Below are positions 44,759 through 53,870 of a stretch of 64,000 bases of DNA, one piece after another. A model generated the notes under the pieces. That model worked only from the letters and a program-made list of their open reading frames with translations. It was not told the origin of the DNA and made no database searches. Each line of letters begins with the position of its first letter. The stretch's first letter is position 1. The stretch is from Mycolicibacterium alvei. Lineage in GTDB: Bacteria; Actinomycetota; Actinomycetes; Mycobacteriales; Mycobacteriaceae. Both the position numbers and the translations under genes were made by a program. The stretch is from the NCBI RefSeq assembly GCF_010727325.1, contig NZ_AP022565.1, positions 4,526,001 to 4,590,000 of the forward strand. The letters run 5' to 3'.

Positions 44759-45463
44759 GTGACCGGACAACTCATCGTCTCGATCTCGCAGATCAGCGAT
44801 CGCACGCTGGCCGACGTCGAGTCGTTCTGCGCCGAGCTCGACACCCGGGGCGTTCCCGCTTCGATGATGGTGGCGCCGCGGCTCAAAGGCGGCTACCGGT
44901 TGGACCGCGATGCCGACACGGTGGAATGGCTGGCCCGTCGCCGCGGCGGCGGTGACGCCATCGTGCTCCACGGCTACGACGAGGCCGCGACCAAGAAGCG
45001 TCGCGGCGAGTTCGCCACTTTGCCCGCCCATGAGGCCAACCTGCGGTTGATGGGTGCCGACCGGGCGCTCGAACACCTGGGTCTGCGTACCCGGCTGTTC
45101 GCCGCGCCCGGCTGGACCGTGTCGCAGGGCGCCGTGACTGCATTGCCGCGCAACGGCTTTCGACTACTCGCCGATCTGAACGGCATCACTGATCTGGTCC
45201 GTCAGACCACGACGAGAGCGCGGGTCGTGGGTATCGGCGAAGGGTTTCTGTCCGAGCCGTGGTGGTGCCGGACCGTGGTCCTCGCCGCTGAACGCACCGC
45301 GCGCCGCGAAGGCACGGTGCGGGTCGCGGTTGCTGCGCGGCACCTGCGCAGGCCTGGCCCACGCCAGGCCATGCTCGACGCGATCGACCTGGCTTTGCTG
45401 CACCGGTGCGTGCCCAGCGTCTACCGGTGGCGAGGATTCTCGGTACGGACCGAGGCCGCCTGA
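44759..45463 (+). CDS. DUF2334 polysaccharide-deacetylase-like protein (Rv0784-like)
   Basis: 234 residues from a GTG. The N-terminal strand LIVSISQISDRTLADVESFCAELD and the VLHGYDEAATKKRRGEF region are typical of DUF2334, a distorted polysaccharide-deacetylase barrel; the usual metal-binding D-D-x-x-x-H-x-x-x-H set is only partly apparent. Cytoplasmic by prediction. It precedes the FAD-dehydrogenase gene by 21 bases as in M. tuberculosis. Activity unknown. Confidence 0.78.
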   Translation: MTGQLIVSISQISDRTLADVESFCAELDTRGVPASMMVAPRLKGGYRLDRDADTVEWLARRRGGGDAIVLHGYDEAATKKRRGEFATLPAHEANLRLMGADRALEHLGLRTRLFAAPGWTVSQGAVTALPRNGFRLLADLNGITDLVRQTTTRARVVGIGEGFLSEPWWCRTVVLAAERTARREGTVRVAVAARHLRRPGPRQAMLDAIDLALLHRCVPSVYRWRGFSVRTEAA

Positions 45464-45470
45464 CAAGGGC

Positions 45471-45476
45471 TAGTGT
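45471..45476 (+). promoter_or_regulatory. -10 box of a predicted leaderless mRNA (flavoprotein gene)
   Basis: TAGTGT is followed by TGCGTCTC and the ATG at 45485. Confidence 0.45.
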
Positions 45477-45484
45477 TGCGTCTC

Positions 45485-47155
45485 ATGGCAGACGCCGATG
45501 TCATCGTCGTGGGGGCGGGTCTGGCCGGATTGGTCGCCGCATGCGAGCTGGTGGACCGCCCCGGCGGAGCGGGGAGTCCGGGCCGGGGCCTGCGTGTCCT
45601 GATCGTCGACCAGGAGAACGCAGCGAACCTGGGCGGCCAGGCATTCTGGTCCTTCGGTGGCCTGTTCTTCGTGGACAGCCCCGAACAACGCAGGCTCGGT
45701 ATCCGCGACAGCCAGGAGTTGGCACTGCAGGATTGGCTGGGCACCGCCGGTTTCGACCGACCCGAGGATCACTGGCCCCGGGAGTGGGCGCACGCCTACG
45801 TCGATTTCGCTGCAGGGGAGAAACGCAGTTGGTTGCGGGCCCGGGGGCTGCAGACCTTCCCGTTGGTCGGATGGGCCGAGCGGGGTGGCTACGGGGCGCT
45901 GGGACACGGTAATTCGGTGCCGCGTTTCCACATCACCTGGGGGACCGGCCCGGCGATCGTCGATGTCTTTGCGCGCCGGTTGGTCGACGAGCCCCGGGTG
46001 CGATTCGCCCACCGGCACCGCGTCGATGAACTCATCGTCTCCGAAGGCGCCGTCGTCGGGGTCCGGGGTTCGGTACTGGAACCCTCCGACGCGCCTCGCG
46101 GGGCACCGTCATCGCGAAACATCATCGGAGAGTTCGAGTTTCGCGCATCGGCCGTGATCGTGGCCAGCGGCGGCATCGGTGGCAATCACGATCTGGTGCG
46201 CAAGAACTGGCCGGCCCGCATGGGCCGGGTGCCCGAGCAGCTGCTCAGCGGGGTGCCCGCGCACGTCGACGGCCGCATGATCGGCATCTCCGAGACCGCC
46301 GGCGGGCACGTCATCAACAGCGACCGGATGTGGCACTACACCGAAGGCATCACCAACTACGATCCGATCTGGCCCGACCACGGGATCCGCATCCTGCCGG
46401 GGCCGTCGTCATTGTGGTTGGACGCCAACGGAAAACGGCTGCCAGGCCCGCTGTATCCGGGCTTCGACACGCTGGGAACTCTTGAACACATCTGCCGCAC
46501 CGGGCAGGACTACACCTGGTTCATCCTCAACGCGAGGATCATCGCCAAGGAATTCGCACTGTCCGGCCAGGAACAGAACCCCGACCTGACCTCGCGCAGC
46601 GTGCGTGACCTGCTGACCCGGATACGCCCAGGTGCACCGGCGCCGGTGCAGGCGTTCGTCGACCGCGGTGTGGACTTCGTCAGCGCCCGCTCGTTGCGCG
46701 AACTGGTGGCCGCGATGAACGACGTGCCCGACGTGCTGGAACTCGACTACGCCACGGTGGCGGCCGAGGTCACCGCACGGGACCGCGAGGTGGTCAACAA
46801 GTTCACCAAGGACGGGCAGGTGACCGCGATCCGGGCGGCCCGCAGCTACCTCGGTGACCGGTTCAGTCGCGTCGTCGCCCCGCATCGGCTCACCGACCCG
46901 AAGGCGGGTCCGATGATCGCGGTGAAACTCCACATCCTGACCCGAAAGTCCTTGGGAGGGCTGGAAACCGATCTGGATTCCCGGGTGCTCAAGCAGGACA
47001 GCACCGCGTTCGCCGGCCTGTATGCGGCGGGCGAGGCGGCCGGATTCGGCGGTGGTGGCGTGCACGGCTATCGATCCCTGGAAGGTACGTTCCTGGGCGG
47101 CTGCATCTTCTCCGGCCGCGCGGCCGGGCGGGGTGCGGCCGCCGATATCGCCTAG
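45485..47155 (+). CDS. FAD-dependent dehydrogenase, fumarate-reductase/KstD-like fold (Rv0785-like)
   Basis: 556 residues. DVIVVGAGLAGLVAACELV is the FAD dinucleotide fold at the N-terminus, ASGGIGGNHDLVRKNWP is the middle signature of the flavocytochrome c/3-ketosteroid dehydrogenase group, and GEAAGFGGGGVHGYRSLEGTFLGG the C-terminal FAD site. The GGQAFWSFGGLFFVDSPEQRRLGI block distinguishes this subgroup from true KstD. It is a cytoplasmic flavoprotein oxidoreductase of unknown substrate. Confidence 0.88.
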   Translation: MADADVIVVGAGLAGLVAACELVDRPGGAGSPGRGLRVLIVDQENAANLGGQAFWSFGGLFFVDSPEQRRLGIRDSQELALQDWLGTAGFDRPEDHWPREWAHAYVDFAAGEKRSWLRARGLQTFPLVGWAERGGYGALGHGNSVPRFHITWGTGPAIVDVFARRLVDEPRVRFAHRHRVDELIVSEGAVVGVRGSVLEPSDAPRGAPSSRNIIGEFEFRASAVIVASGGIGGNHDLVRKNWPARMGRVPEQLLSGVPAHVDGRMIGISETAGGHVINSDRMWHYTEGITNYDPIWPDHGIRILPGPSSLWLDANGKRLPGPLYPGFDTLGTLEHICRTGQDYTWFILNARIIAKEFALSGQEQNPDLTSRSVRDLLTRIRPGAPAPVQAFVDRGVDFVSARSLRELVAAMNDVPDVLELDYATVAAEVTARDREVVNKFTKDGQVTAIRAARSYLGDRFSRVVAPHRLTDPKAGPMIAVKLHILTRKSLGGLETDLDSRVLKQDSTAFAGLYAAGEAAGFGGGGVHGYRSLEGTFLGGCIFSGRAAGRGAAADIA

Positions 47156-47169
47156 CCCGGCTGAGTCGC

Positions 47170-47808
47170 TCAGAATTCGGTGCCGGTCTCCTCGGTGAGC
47201 ACCTGGAAGTCGGTCTTCGTCATCTCGGACAACCGTCCGTAGTAGATGCCCCGCGCGTTGGGCTCGATGATGCCCTGATGGATCGGCACCGCCCGCGTCG
47301 GTGCCACCGCGCGCAGGAAGTCCACGGCCTCAGAGATTTTCATCCACGGTGCGGCCGCCGGCGTGGCCAGCACATCGACCGGTTCGCCGGGGACGAACAG
47401 CGCATCCCCCGGATGCATGAGCCGGGCCGGATGTTCGTCGTCGCCCACCAGGTATGAAATATTGTCGATCACGGGGATTTCCGGATGGATCACGGCATGC
47501 CTGCCACCGGTCCCGCGCACATTCAGCGAGCCGACCCGGAACGCATCCCCGGGATGCACCGCCTGCCACGGCTCGCCCAGTTGGGCGGCGGTCTGCGGAT
47601 CGGCATACAGCGCCGCCTGCGGGTTGGCCTCGATGAGCGCGGGCAGTCGGGTGACATCGGCGTGGTCAGGGTGCTGGTGCGTGATCAGGATGGCCGACAA
47701 CCCGGTGATGCCTTCGAAACCGTGCGAGAAGGTGCCCGGGTCGAACAGCACAGTGGTGTCCGAAATGCCGGCCAGTAGGCACGAATGTCCGAAATGCGTG
47801 AGTTGCAT
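47170..47808 (-). CDS. metallo-beta-lactamase-fold hydrolase (Rv0786c-like)
   Basis: 212 residues beginning MQLTHFGHSCLLAGISDTTVLFDPG. The metal motif is ITHQHPDHAD (H-x-H-x-D-H), with later His in the GGRHAV and IHQGII segments. It belongs to the UlaG/YycJ-like branch; such proteins hydrolyse phosphodiester or lactone bonds. The divergent secreted-protein gene begins 19 bases away. Substrate unknown. Confidence 0.87.
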   Translation of the reverse strand: MQLTHFGHSCLLAGISDTTVLFDPGTFSHGFEGITGLSAILITHQHPDHADVTRLPALIEANPQAALYADPQTAAQLGEPWQAVHPGDAFRVGSLNVRGTGGRHAVIHPEIPVIDNISYLVGDDEHPARLMHPGDALFVPGEPVDVLATPAAAPWMKISEAVDFLRAVAPTRAVPIHQGIIEPNARGIYYGRLSEMTKTDFQVLTEETGTEF

Positions 47809-47827
47809 ACCTATATTGTGACGCTCG

Positions 47828-48490
47828 GTGGGGCTCTGGCGGGTGATCGTGGCAATGTCGACCGTGCTCTGCGGGCTGACCGCAGCGCCCCCTCCGGCGT
47901 GGTCGGAGCCCGGCGCCGCCTGCCCGCCGCTGTGTGACCGCATCCCGGGTTCGGCGTGGGCGGACACCTCGAGACTCCCGCTGGACCGCGAGTACGACTG
48001 GCCCGGGCTGGCCGGCCTGGCAGTGACCGCCGTGGCACCGCGCTTCCGCTTCGAGGAGCAATGTGGGTCGCCGCTCGTGCCGGGTGACCCGCGCGGCTAC
48101 GCCGTCGCCGAACGGTCCGAGGTCTCCCATCCCGACGGACACTGGCAACTGCGCGTCCAGGTGATCCATTGGCGCGGGGAGACCTGGCAGGGGGGTCAGA
48201 CCGCGCTCGCGGTGGTGCAGGGGGCGGGCGGTGCGCTGCGGACCTGTCCGCAGGTCGGGACGTCGATCACCACCGACCGGCCCGGGCAGCTGGTGGCGGC
48301 GATGAACTTCGGCAACACCAGCGTGCTGCACCAGTACCTGCTCGCCGATCCGAACAACAGCACCGTGGTGGAGCTGGCCATGTGGTCGAGCACGCCAAAG
48401 CAGGTTCCATGGTCGGCGCCGTCCGATCGTCAGGTGCTCGATGCGCTGGCCGACCCACTGTGCACGGCCTACATAGGGTCGTGCCGGTAG
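47828..48490 (+). CDS. secreted protein of unknown function (Rv0787-like position)
   Basis: 220 residues from a GTG. Residues 1-26 are a signal peptide (MGLWRVIVAMSTVLCGLTAAPPPAWS). The mature part has six or seven Cys (CPPLC near the start, TCPQ, PLCTAYIGSC at the end) that may form disulfides, and a beta-rich core. No known family. It stands immediately before purS, whose promoter lies within its last codons. Confidence 0.72.
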   Translation: MGLWRVIVAMSTVLCGLTAAPPPAWSEPGAACPPLCDRIPGSAWADTSRLPLDREYDWPGLAGLAVTAVAPRFRFEEQCGSPLVPGDPRGYAVAERSEVSHPDGHWQLRVQVIHWRGETWQGGQTALAVVQGAGGALRTCPQVGTSITTDRPGQLVAAMNFGNTSVLHQYLLADPNNSTVVELAMWSSTPKQVPWSAPSDRQVLDALADPLCTAYIGSCR

Positions 48491-48493
48491 AGT
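48488..48493 (+). promoter_or_regulatory. -10 box of a predicted leaderless purS mRNA
   Basis: TAGAGT, overlapping the stop codon of the preceding gene, is followed by GTGCGCC and the GTG at 48501. Confidence 0.5.
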
Positions 48494-48500
48494 GTGCGCC

Positions 48501-48740
48501 GTGGCAAAGGTGGTTGTGCACGTCATGCCCAAGGCGGAGATCCTCGACCCTCAGGGGCAGGCGATCGTCGGGGCACTTGGTCGGCTCGGACATGGTGGTA
48601 TCGCGGACGTCCGGCAAGGTAAGCGTTTCGAGCTCGAAGTCGACGACTCCGTAGCCGACGAAACCCTGGCCGAGATCGCTGAATCTCTGCTGGCCAACAC
48701 GGTTATCGAGGACTTTTCCGTGAGCCGGGAGGGCTCGTGA
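48501..48740 (+). CDS. purS: phosphoribosylformylglycinamidine synthase subunit PurS
   Basis: 79 residues, nearly the same as M. tuberculosis Pur[20 protein letters not shown] and [19 protein letters not shown]. It forms the small structural subunit that bridges PurQ and PurL in the FGAM synthase complex. GTG at 48501 is preferred to the one at 48492. The stop overlaps the purQ start (GTGA). Confidence 0.95.
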   Translation: MAKVVVHVMPKAEILDPQGQAIVGALGRLGHGGIADVRQGKRFELEVDDSVADETLAEIAESLLANTVIEDFSVSREGS

Positions 48741-49411
48741 GCACCCGTGTCGGGGTGATCACCTTCCCCGGGACGCTCGACGACGTCGACGCGGCCCGTG
48801 CGGTACGTCTGGCCGGCGCCGAGTCGGTCAGCCTCTGGCACGCCGACGCCGACCTGAAGGGTGTCGACGCGGTCGTCGTCCCCGGCGGCTTCTCCTACGG
48901 GGACTACCTGCGCTGCGGGGCGATCGCGAAGTTCGCACCCGTCATGGGTTCGGTCGTGGAAGCTGCGGGCAAGGGCATGCCGGTCCTCGGCATCTGCAAC
49001 GGTTTCCAGGTGTTGTGCGAGGCCGGGTTGCTGCCGGGTGCGCTGACCCGCAACGCCGGCCTGCATTTCATCTGCCGCGACGTGTGGCTGGAGGTCGCCT
49101 CCAACACCACCGCCTGGACGACCCGGTACGACGCCGGCGCCGATCTACTGATCCCGCTGAAGTCGGGTGAGGGTCGGTACGTCGCCTCCGAGGCCGTACT
49201 CGACGAACTCGAGGGTGAGGACCGCGTGGTCTTCCGCTACCGCGAGAACCTCAACGGTTCGATGCGCGGCATCGCCGGCGTGTGCTCGGAAAACCGTCGC
49301 GTCGTCGGCCTGATGCCGCACCCCGAACATGCCACCGAGGCGTTGACCGGTCCGTCCGACGACGGGCTCGGGTTGTTCTACTCCGCGCTGGACGCGGTGC
49401 TCTCGGTTTAG
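48737..49411 (+). CDS. purQ: phosphoribosylformylglycinamidine synthase, glutaminase subunit PurQ
   Basis: 224 residues. Class I amidotransferase: nucleophile Cys in GICNGFQVL, His and Glu of the triad in MPHPEHATE. It supplies ammonia to PurL for the FGAR-to-FGAM step. Translationally coupled to purS; purL is 4.5 kb downstream behind the encapsulin and aminopeptidase genes. Confidence 0.97.
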   Translation: MSTRVGVITFPGTLDDVDAARAVRLAGAESVSLWHADADLKGVDAVVVPGGFSYGDYLRCGAIAKFAPVMGSVVEAAGKGMPVLGICNGFQVLCEAGLLPGALTRNAGLHFICRDVWLEVASNTTAWTTRYDAGADLLIPLKSGEGRYVASEAVLDELEGEDRVVFRYRENLNGSMRGIAGVCSENRRVVGLMPHPEHATEALTGPSDDGLGLFYSALDAVLSV

Positions 49412-49456
49412 TTCTCCGCACCGCGAGCGTGCGCAAACCGCTGCGGGGCATGACGA

Positions 49457-50254
49457 CTAGGCGGTGAGGGCGACGGACGCCTCGGCGGTGTAGGCCAGGA
49501 ACGTCAGGGTCTCCTGCAGATAGAGCTGCACGCTCTCCGCATCGTGGGACAGGTAGCCGATCGAGACGTCGGTGCCCAGCTGCAGATCGAAATCGCCACC
49601 GCGGGTGGACAGTACGAATGCACCGTCGATCGCCGGTGCCCAGATGATCTCACCGTCGACCAGCCGGCTCAAGTGCTCGCGGATCGGATAACCGTGCGCG
49701 GTGGTCTCGCTGACCTTGGTGTAGATCTCGGCCGAGAGCAGCACCGAGTACGGCCCGTCGACACCGGCCAGCCGCAGCTCTGAGAGCGCCTGAGCAATCA
49801 CGTCCGGAATCTCGCGGGCATCATCGGGCAGGGCCAGCGCCTGGTTGGAGCTCGAGCTGCGGATGCCCTCGATCGACGCCGCCGGGTAGCCTTCGAAGAT
49901 CGCCCGGTCCTCGACGAAGGCCAGCTTCTTGGCGGCCTCCTTGACCGGATCCCAGTCGGAATCCTGCGCGCCGCGTTCGACATCGTCAATCGCGGTGCGC
50001 GACACCGTGAACGGTATGCGCAGACGCACCAGCGGGCGGGAGCCGCGGAGGTGTGCGACCACGCCTTCGCCGGGAGCTTTCACGTCGAGCAGGTGGCCCG
50101 TGCTCACCGCCGCGGTGACCGGACCGCTGGGCCCGCTGACATCGACCACGCGTCGTCCGGCGATGTGCCGTTTGAAGGTCCGGCTGGCCTCGAGTTCGAT
50201 CTCGGCCCAGGCGGACTCGGTGATCGGGGCAAGCTCGCGGTACAGGTTGTTCAT
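49457..50254 (-). CDS. enc: encapsulin shell protein (Cfp29 family)
   Basis: 265 residues, the same length as M. tuberculosis Cfp29. [39 protein letters not shown] is the characteristic N-terminal arm, followed by the HK97-like domains (VKEAAKKLAFVEDRAIFEGYPAASIEGI, then LLSAEIYTKVSE, and FDLQLGTDVSIGYLSHD). It assembles a hollow protein compartment of about 25 nm. It overlaps the DyP gene start-to-stop by four bases (ATGA), so shell and cargo are cotranslated. Confidence 0.97.
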   Translation of the reverse strand: MNNLYRELAPITESAWAEIELEASRTFKRHIAGRRVVDVSGPSGPVTAAVSTGHLLDVKAPGEGVVAHLRGSRPLVRLRIPFTVSRTAIDDVERGAQDSDWDPVKEAAKKLAFVEDRAIFEGYPAASIEGIRSSSSNQALALPDDAREIPDVIAQALSELRLAGVDGPYSVLLSAEIYTKVSETTAHGYPIREHLSRLVDGEIIWAPAIDGAFVLSTRGGDFDLQLGTDVSIGYLSHDAESVQLYLQETLTFLAYTAEASVALTA

Positions 50255-51261
50255 TGCGGGATTCCTTTCAGGCTTCCGATCGCCAGGGAGGTGTCTTGCT
50301 TGGCCGTCGCGGGTTCTTCGACCGAAACCGGAAGCGGCGGTGGATCATCGAGGAAATCGATAGTGGGGACGAAGAACATGCCGCCGGTCACCGCGGTAGA
50401 GAAATCCAGGATGCGGTCGGTGTTACCGGGTGGATCGCCGATGAACATGTTGGTCAGCATGCGTTCGGTGATGGCCGGGTCGGCGCAGTATCCGATGTAG
50501 TACGTGCCGAATTCGCCACCGCCGAGCTCACCGAACGGCATGTTGCGCCGCACGATCTTCAGTTCGTTGCCGTCGTCGTCGGTGATGACGTTCAGCGCGA
50601 TGTGAGAGTTGGAAGGTTTGACGTCATCGGACATTTCGATGTCGTCGAGCTTGGTGCGGCCGATCACGCGCTGCTGTTCCTCGACCGACAGCGAACGCCA
50701 GTCCGCCATCGCATGCACGTACTTCTGGATGTGCACGTAGCTGGCACCGGTGAAATCGGGATCCTCGGCACCGATCTGAACGGCGGCCGCCGCGGTGGAC
50801 CCGTTGGGGTTCTCGGTGCCGTCGACGAAACCGAGCAGGTCCCGGTTGTCGAAGTACTGGAACCCGTGCACCTCGTCGACGACCGTCACCGCGCTGCCGA
50901 ACTCCTGCAGCATCCGGTCGGCCAATTCGAAACACACGTCCATGGTGTCGGCGCGGATGTGCAACAACACGTCGCCCGGGGTCGACGGGGCCTGATGACG
51001 GCCGCCGTCCAGAGCGATGAACGGATGCAGATCGGCCGGACGAGGTCCGGCGAACAAGCGGTCCCAGGCGGCCGAACCGATACCGGCCACGAGCGACAGC
51101 TCCTTGGCCGGATCTCGGAACCAGATCGAGCGGACGATGCCCGAAATGTCAGGCAGCACGTCGTGAACGGTTTCCTCACCGCCGTCCTCGATCGTCAGTA
51201 CCAGGAAGATGGCCGCCCGCGTCAGAAGGTTCAGCACCGGCTGAGGGATCGGATCGGGCAC
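50251..51261 (-). CDS. dye-decolourising peroxidase with encapsulin-targeting tail
   Basis: 336 residues from GTG. The DyP signature GFVDGTENP (G-x-x-D-G, distal Asp) and the conserved Arg in VRRNMPFG are present, with the haem His expected in the NSHIALN segment. The C-terminus ends [14 protein letters not shown], matching the known L-x-I-G-S-L-K-G cargo-loading peptide, so the enzyme is packed inside the encapsulin shell. It is B-type DyP and uses peroxide on phenolic or dye-like compounds. A TAGGGT box six bases before the GTG predicts a leaderless operon mRNA. Confidence 0.95.
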   Translation of the reverse strand: MPDPIPQPVLNLLTRAAIFLVLTIEDGGEETVHDVLPDISGIVRSIWFRDPAKELSLVAGIGSAAWDRLFAGPRPADLHPFIALDGGRHQAPSTPGDVLLHIRADTMDVCFELADRMLQEFGSAVTVVDEVHGFQYFDNRDLLGFVDGTENPNGSTAAAAVQIGAEDPDFTGASYVHIQKYVHAMADWRSLSVEEQQRVIGRTKLDDIEMSDDVKPSNSHIALNVITDDDGNELKIVRRNMPFGELGGGEFGTYYIGYCADPAITERMLTNMFIGDPPGNTDRILDFSTAVTGGMFFVPTIDFLDDPPPLPVSVEEPATAKQDTSLAIGSLKGIPQ

Positions 51262-51267
51262 AATCCG

Positions 51268-51273
51268 ACCCTA
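51268..51273 (-). promoter_or_regulatory. -10 box of the DyP-encapsulin operon (predicted leaderless)
   Basis: On the minus strand TAGGGT is followed by CGGATT and the GTG at 51261. The region to the divergent aminopeptidase gene is 50 bases. Confidence 0.55.
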
Positions 51274-51311
51274 CCGACACCGGCGGGGCGTTCGCCGGTC
51301 AAGATGAAAAG

Positions 51312-52577
51312 ATGCCAGCTAGTGCGCAGGGCCTGTGCAAGTTCATCGACGCGTCTCCGTCTCCGTTCCACGTGTGCGCCACCGCAGCGCAACGCCTGCG
51401 TGACGCGGGATACACCGAGCTGGCCGAGACCGACAGCTGGACGGGCTCACAAGGAAAGTTCTTCACGGTCCGAGCGGGTTCGCTGGTCGCCTGGAATGCC
51501 GAGGACGCCGATCCAGCTGCGCCGTTCCGGGTCGTCGGCGGTCACACCGACAGCCCCAATCTCCGGGTCAAACAGCACCCGGACCGTGTCGTCGCGGGTT
51601 GGCAGGTGGTCGCACTCGCGCCGTACGGAGGGGCCTGGCTGAACTCCTGGCTGGACCGCGACCTGGGGATCAGCGGTCGGCTGTCGGTGCGTCGCGGCAA
51701 CGCGATCGAGCACGTGCTGGTGCGGGTCGACGATCCGATCCTGCGGGTGCCGCAGCTGGCCATCCACCTGTCCGAGGACCGCACGGGCGTCAGCCCCGAC
51801 CCCCAGCGCCACGTCAACGCGGTGTGGGGCCTGGGGGAGGACCCACGTTCGTTCGTCGGATTCGTCGCCGAGCGGGCCGGGGTCCAACCGGATGGGGTGC
51901 TCGGTTTTGATCTGATGACCCATGACCTGACGCCGTCGGCGGTCACCGGAGTCGGGGGCGAGTTCGTCAGCGCACCGCGATTGGACAACCAGGCCACCTG
52001 CTATGCCGGGCTGGAGGCGTTCCTGGCCGCGGACGCCGGAACCCAGGTCCCGGTGCTGGCCTTGTTCGACCACGAGGAGGTCGGCTCGACCTCGGATCAC
52101 GGTGCCCAGTCCGAGCTGCTCCCGACCGTGTTGGAACGCATCGTGCTCGCCGAGGGCGGCACCAGGGAGGACTTCCTGCGCCGGACGGCCGGGTCGATGG
52201 TGGCGTCGGGGGACATGGCGCACGCGACGCACCCGAATTACCCGGACCGCCACGAGCCGGGACATCAGATCGCGGTCAACGCCGGGCCCGTGCTGAAGGT
52301 GCAGCCCAACCTGCGTTACGCCACCGACGGGCGGACCGCGGCGGCGTTCGCGTTGGCCTGCGACCAGGCCGGGGTGCCGCTGCAACGCTATGAGCACCGC
52401 GCCGACCTGCCGTGTGGATCCACCATCGGACCCATGACTTCGGCGCGGACCGGAATTCCGACCGTCGACGTGGGCGCGGCCCAACTGGCCATGCACTCGG
52501 CGCGCGAGTTTATGGGTGCCAAGGATGTGGCGGCGTACTCCGCCGCGCTGCAGGCGTTCCTGGCGCCGCAGCCCTGA
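51312..52577 (+). CDS. pepC: M18 aspartyl aminopeptidase (Rv0800-like)
   Basis: 421 residues. Zinc ligands of the M18 family can be seen: His of [13 protein letters not shown], Asp in [11 protein letters not shown], Glu pair of LFDHEEVGS, and late His/Asp in [14 protein letters not shown]. It removes N-terminal acidic or neutral residues from peptides in the cytoplasm. The start lies 50 bases from the divergent DyP gene; CAAGAT six bases before the ATG may be its -10 box. A strong bidirectional terminator follows. Confidence 0.92.
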   Translation: MPASAQGLCKFIDASPSPFHVCATAAQRLRDAGYTELAETDSWTGSQGKFFTVRAGSLVAWNAEDADPAAPFRVVGGHTDSPNLRVKQHPDRVVAGWQVVALAPYGGAWLNSWLDRDLGISGRLSVRRGNAIEHVLVRVDDPILRVPQLAIHLSEDRTGVSPDPQRHVNAVWGLGEDPRSFVGFVAERAGVQPDGVLGFDLMTHDLTPSAVTGVGGEFVSAPRLDNQATCYAGLEAFLAADAGTQVPVLALFDHEEVGSTSDHGAQSELLPTVLERIVLAEGGTREDFLRRTAGSMVASGDMAHATHPNYPDRHEPGHQIAVNAGPVLKVQPNLRYATDGRTAAAFALACDQAGVPLQRYEHRADLPCGSTIGPMTSARTGIPTVDVGAAQLAMHSAREFMGAKDVAAYSAALQAFLAPQP

Positions 52578-52600
52578 GCCGCAGCGGCCGGTAAGACGAA

Positions 52601-52632
52601 GGCCGGGCTATTCCCGCGGGAATGGCCCGGCC
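52601..52632. terminator. bidirectional hairpin terminator
   Basis: GGCCGGGC-T-ATTCCC at 52601-52615 pairs with GGGAAT-G-GCCCGGCC at 52618-52632: a 15-bp stem with one T-G wobble and a two-base loop centre. It lies 24 bases after the aminopeptidase stop and 22 before the end of the convergent LGFP lipoprotein gene. Lack of a U tract is normal for mycobacteria. Confidence 0.85.
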
Positions 52633-52653
52633 TCATCAGCCTGATCAGTCGGT

Positions 52654-53229
52654 TCAGTGCTTGGTGACGGTGACCTCATCGGTCGTCGGGTTCCACGTCA
52701 CGATGCCGTGCTCGAACGTGGTCTGCTTGTTGCCGTCGGCGTTGACGGTCTCATCGCTGGTCGGATAGCCCAGCTCGCCCTGCGAGCCGCCCAGCTCGTT
52801 CCACTTGTCGCGAATCTTGCCCCAGACAACGTAGGACTTGGTGGAGTGGATGATGACGCCGCCGTCGAACTGCTGGTAGACGCCGCCGTCCTCATTCTTC
52901 TGCTGCTCGCCGGTCGGCGCGCCCAAGGAGGTCTTGGCCGCCTCGTCGAGAGTGTTGTACTTCGCCAGGATGGGGCCGGAAACGGCGAACTCCTTGCCGT
53001 CGGCACCCTTCATCGTGGTTTTCTCAGTCGAGGCTCCCTCCTGTGGAGCCTCACCTGCGGTGGTGGTGTCGGGAGCGGCGACGGACGCTGACACCGACGA
53101 GACCACCGAACTCGCCGAACTGGCCGCGCCCTCGCCGGCGTCCTTGGCTGCTTGGCAGCCCGAGCCGATGAGGGCAAATCCGAGGATCGCAGCGGTGACG
53201 GAGACAGTTCGTTTCGTTGCTGTGTGCAT
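52654..53229 (-). CDS. lipoprotein with LGFP repeats
   Basis: 191 residues. The ATG at 53229 has AAAGGA upstream. Signal peptide with lipobox GSGC (near residue 25), then a Ser/Ala/Thr-rich stretch of about 50 residues. The C-terminal half has LGFP modules (NELGGSQGELGYPTSDE, FDGGVIIHSTKSYVVWGKIRDKW, QTTFEHGIVTWNPTTDEV). LGFP modules in mycolata are thought to bind or help organise the cell wall, as in Cop1 proteins. Exported and lipid-anchored; exact role unknown. Confidence 0.85.
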   Translation of the reverse strand: MHTATKRTVSVTAAILGFALIGSGCQAAKDAGEGAASSASSVVSSVSASVAAPDTTTAGEAPQEGASTEKTTMKGADGKEFAVSGPILAKYNTLDEAAKTSLGAPTGEQQKNEDGGVYQQFDGGVIIHSTKSYVVWGKIRDKWNELGGSQGELGYPTSDETVNADGNKQTTFEHGIVTWNPTTDEVTVTKH

Positions 53230-53403
53230 GGCTTTCCTTTCGGAGTTGACTGGCCGCGGGCCAGGCCGCAGCCGACGCGATGCTATCGAGCCTGCCCCGC
53301 CGTGTGGTGCACTTTGCTGGACTCGGGCGAATTCGGCCGTCAACCTATCGGCTCGACGTCGGATCATGGGGCCCAGTCGGGGATTCCTGTCCCCGGCCTG
53401 ATC

Positions 53404-53409
53404 TAGGGT
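53404..53409 (+). promoter_or_regulatory. -10 box of a predicted leaderless mRNA (VOC gene)
   Basis: TAGGGT is followed by CGCCGCC and the ATG at 53417. Confidence 0.5.
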
Positions 53410-53416
53410 CGCCGCC

Positions 53417-53764
53417 ATGACACTCTCGGTGGAAATGATCACGTTCGACTGCGCAGATCCCGACACGCTCGCCGATTGGTGGGCGCAGGCCGTCAGCGGT
53501 TCGGTAAATGCCTATGCCCCAGGTGAATTCGTGCTCGTACAGCGGGACGGAGGACCCAATCTGGGTTTTCAGCGGGTGCCGGACCCGACACCCGGCAAGA
53601 ACCGGGTGCACCTCGACTTTCACGCCGCGGACATGGAAGCCGAGGTGGCCCGACTGGTGGGCCTGGGCGCCACCGAAACCGGCAGGCACAACTTCGGCGA
53701 AGAGTTCAACTGGGTCGTACTGGCAGACCCGGCGGGCAACGCGTTCTGTATCGCGGGCGGATGA
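53417..53764 (+). CDS. glyoxalase/VOC-family protein (Rv0801-like)
   Basis: 115 residues, a single VOC unit pair: [22 protein letters not shown] opens it, [23 protein letters not shown] is the second module, [17 protein letters not shown] the closing Asp-Pro-x-Gly-Asn signature. Family members bind metal and act as glyoxalase, dioxygenase or drug-binding proteins. The specific function is unknown. It ends 106 bases before purL. Confidence 0.87.
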   Translation: MTLSVEMITFDCADPDTLADWWAQAVSGSVNAYAPGEFVLVQRDGGPNLGFQRVPDPTPGKNRVHLDFHAADMEAEVARLVGLGATETGRHNFGEEFNWVVLADPAGNAFCIAGG

Positions 53765-53857
53765 CGCCGGACCGTGCGGCACCCTCCAAGGGTGTGGCGG
53801 AGCGCACAGTGGCCCAGGCGCACCAGCGGCTGCCCGCACCTATGGGCGAGCAGCTAC

Positions 53858-53863
53858 TAAGCT
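53858..53863 (+). promoter_or_regulatory. -10 box of a predicted leaderless purL mRNA
   Basis: TAAGCT is followed by GGACCCC and the GTG of purL at 53871; the hexamer is identical to that before purB. Confidence 0.55.
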
Positions 53864-53870
53864 GGACCCC

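Noticed and set aside
45485-47155. 3-ketosteroid delta1-dehydrogenase (kstD)
   Set aside because: The FAD motifs are shared by the whole superfamily, but the conserved block after the FAD site differs from KstD, and no sterol genes are adjacent.
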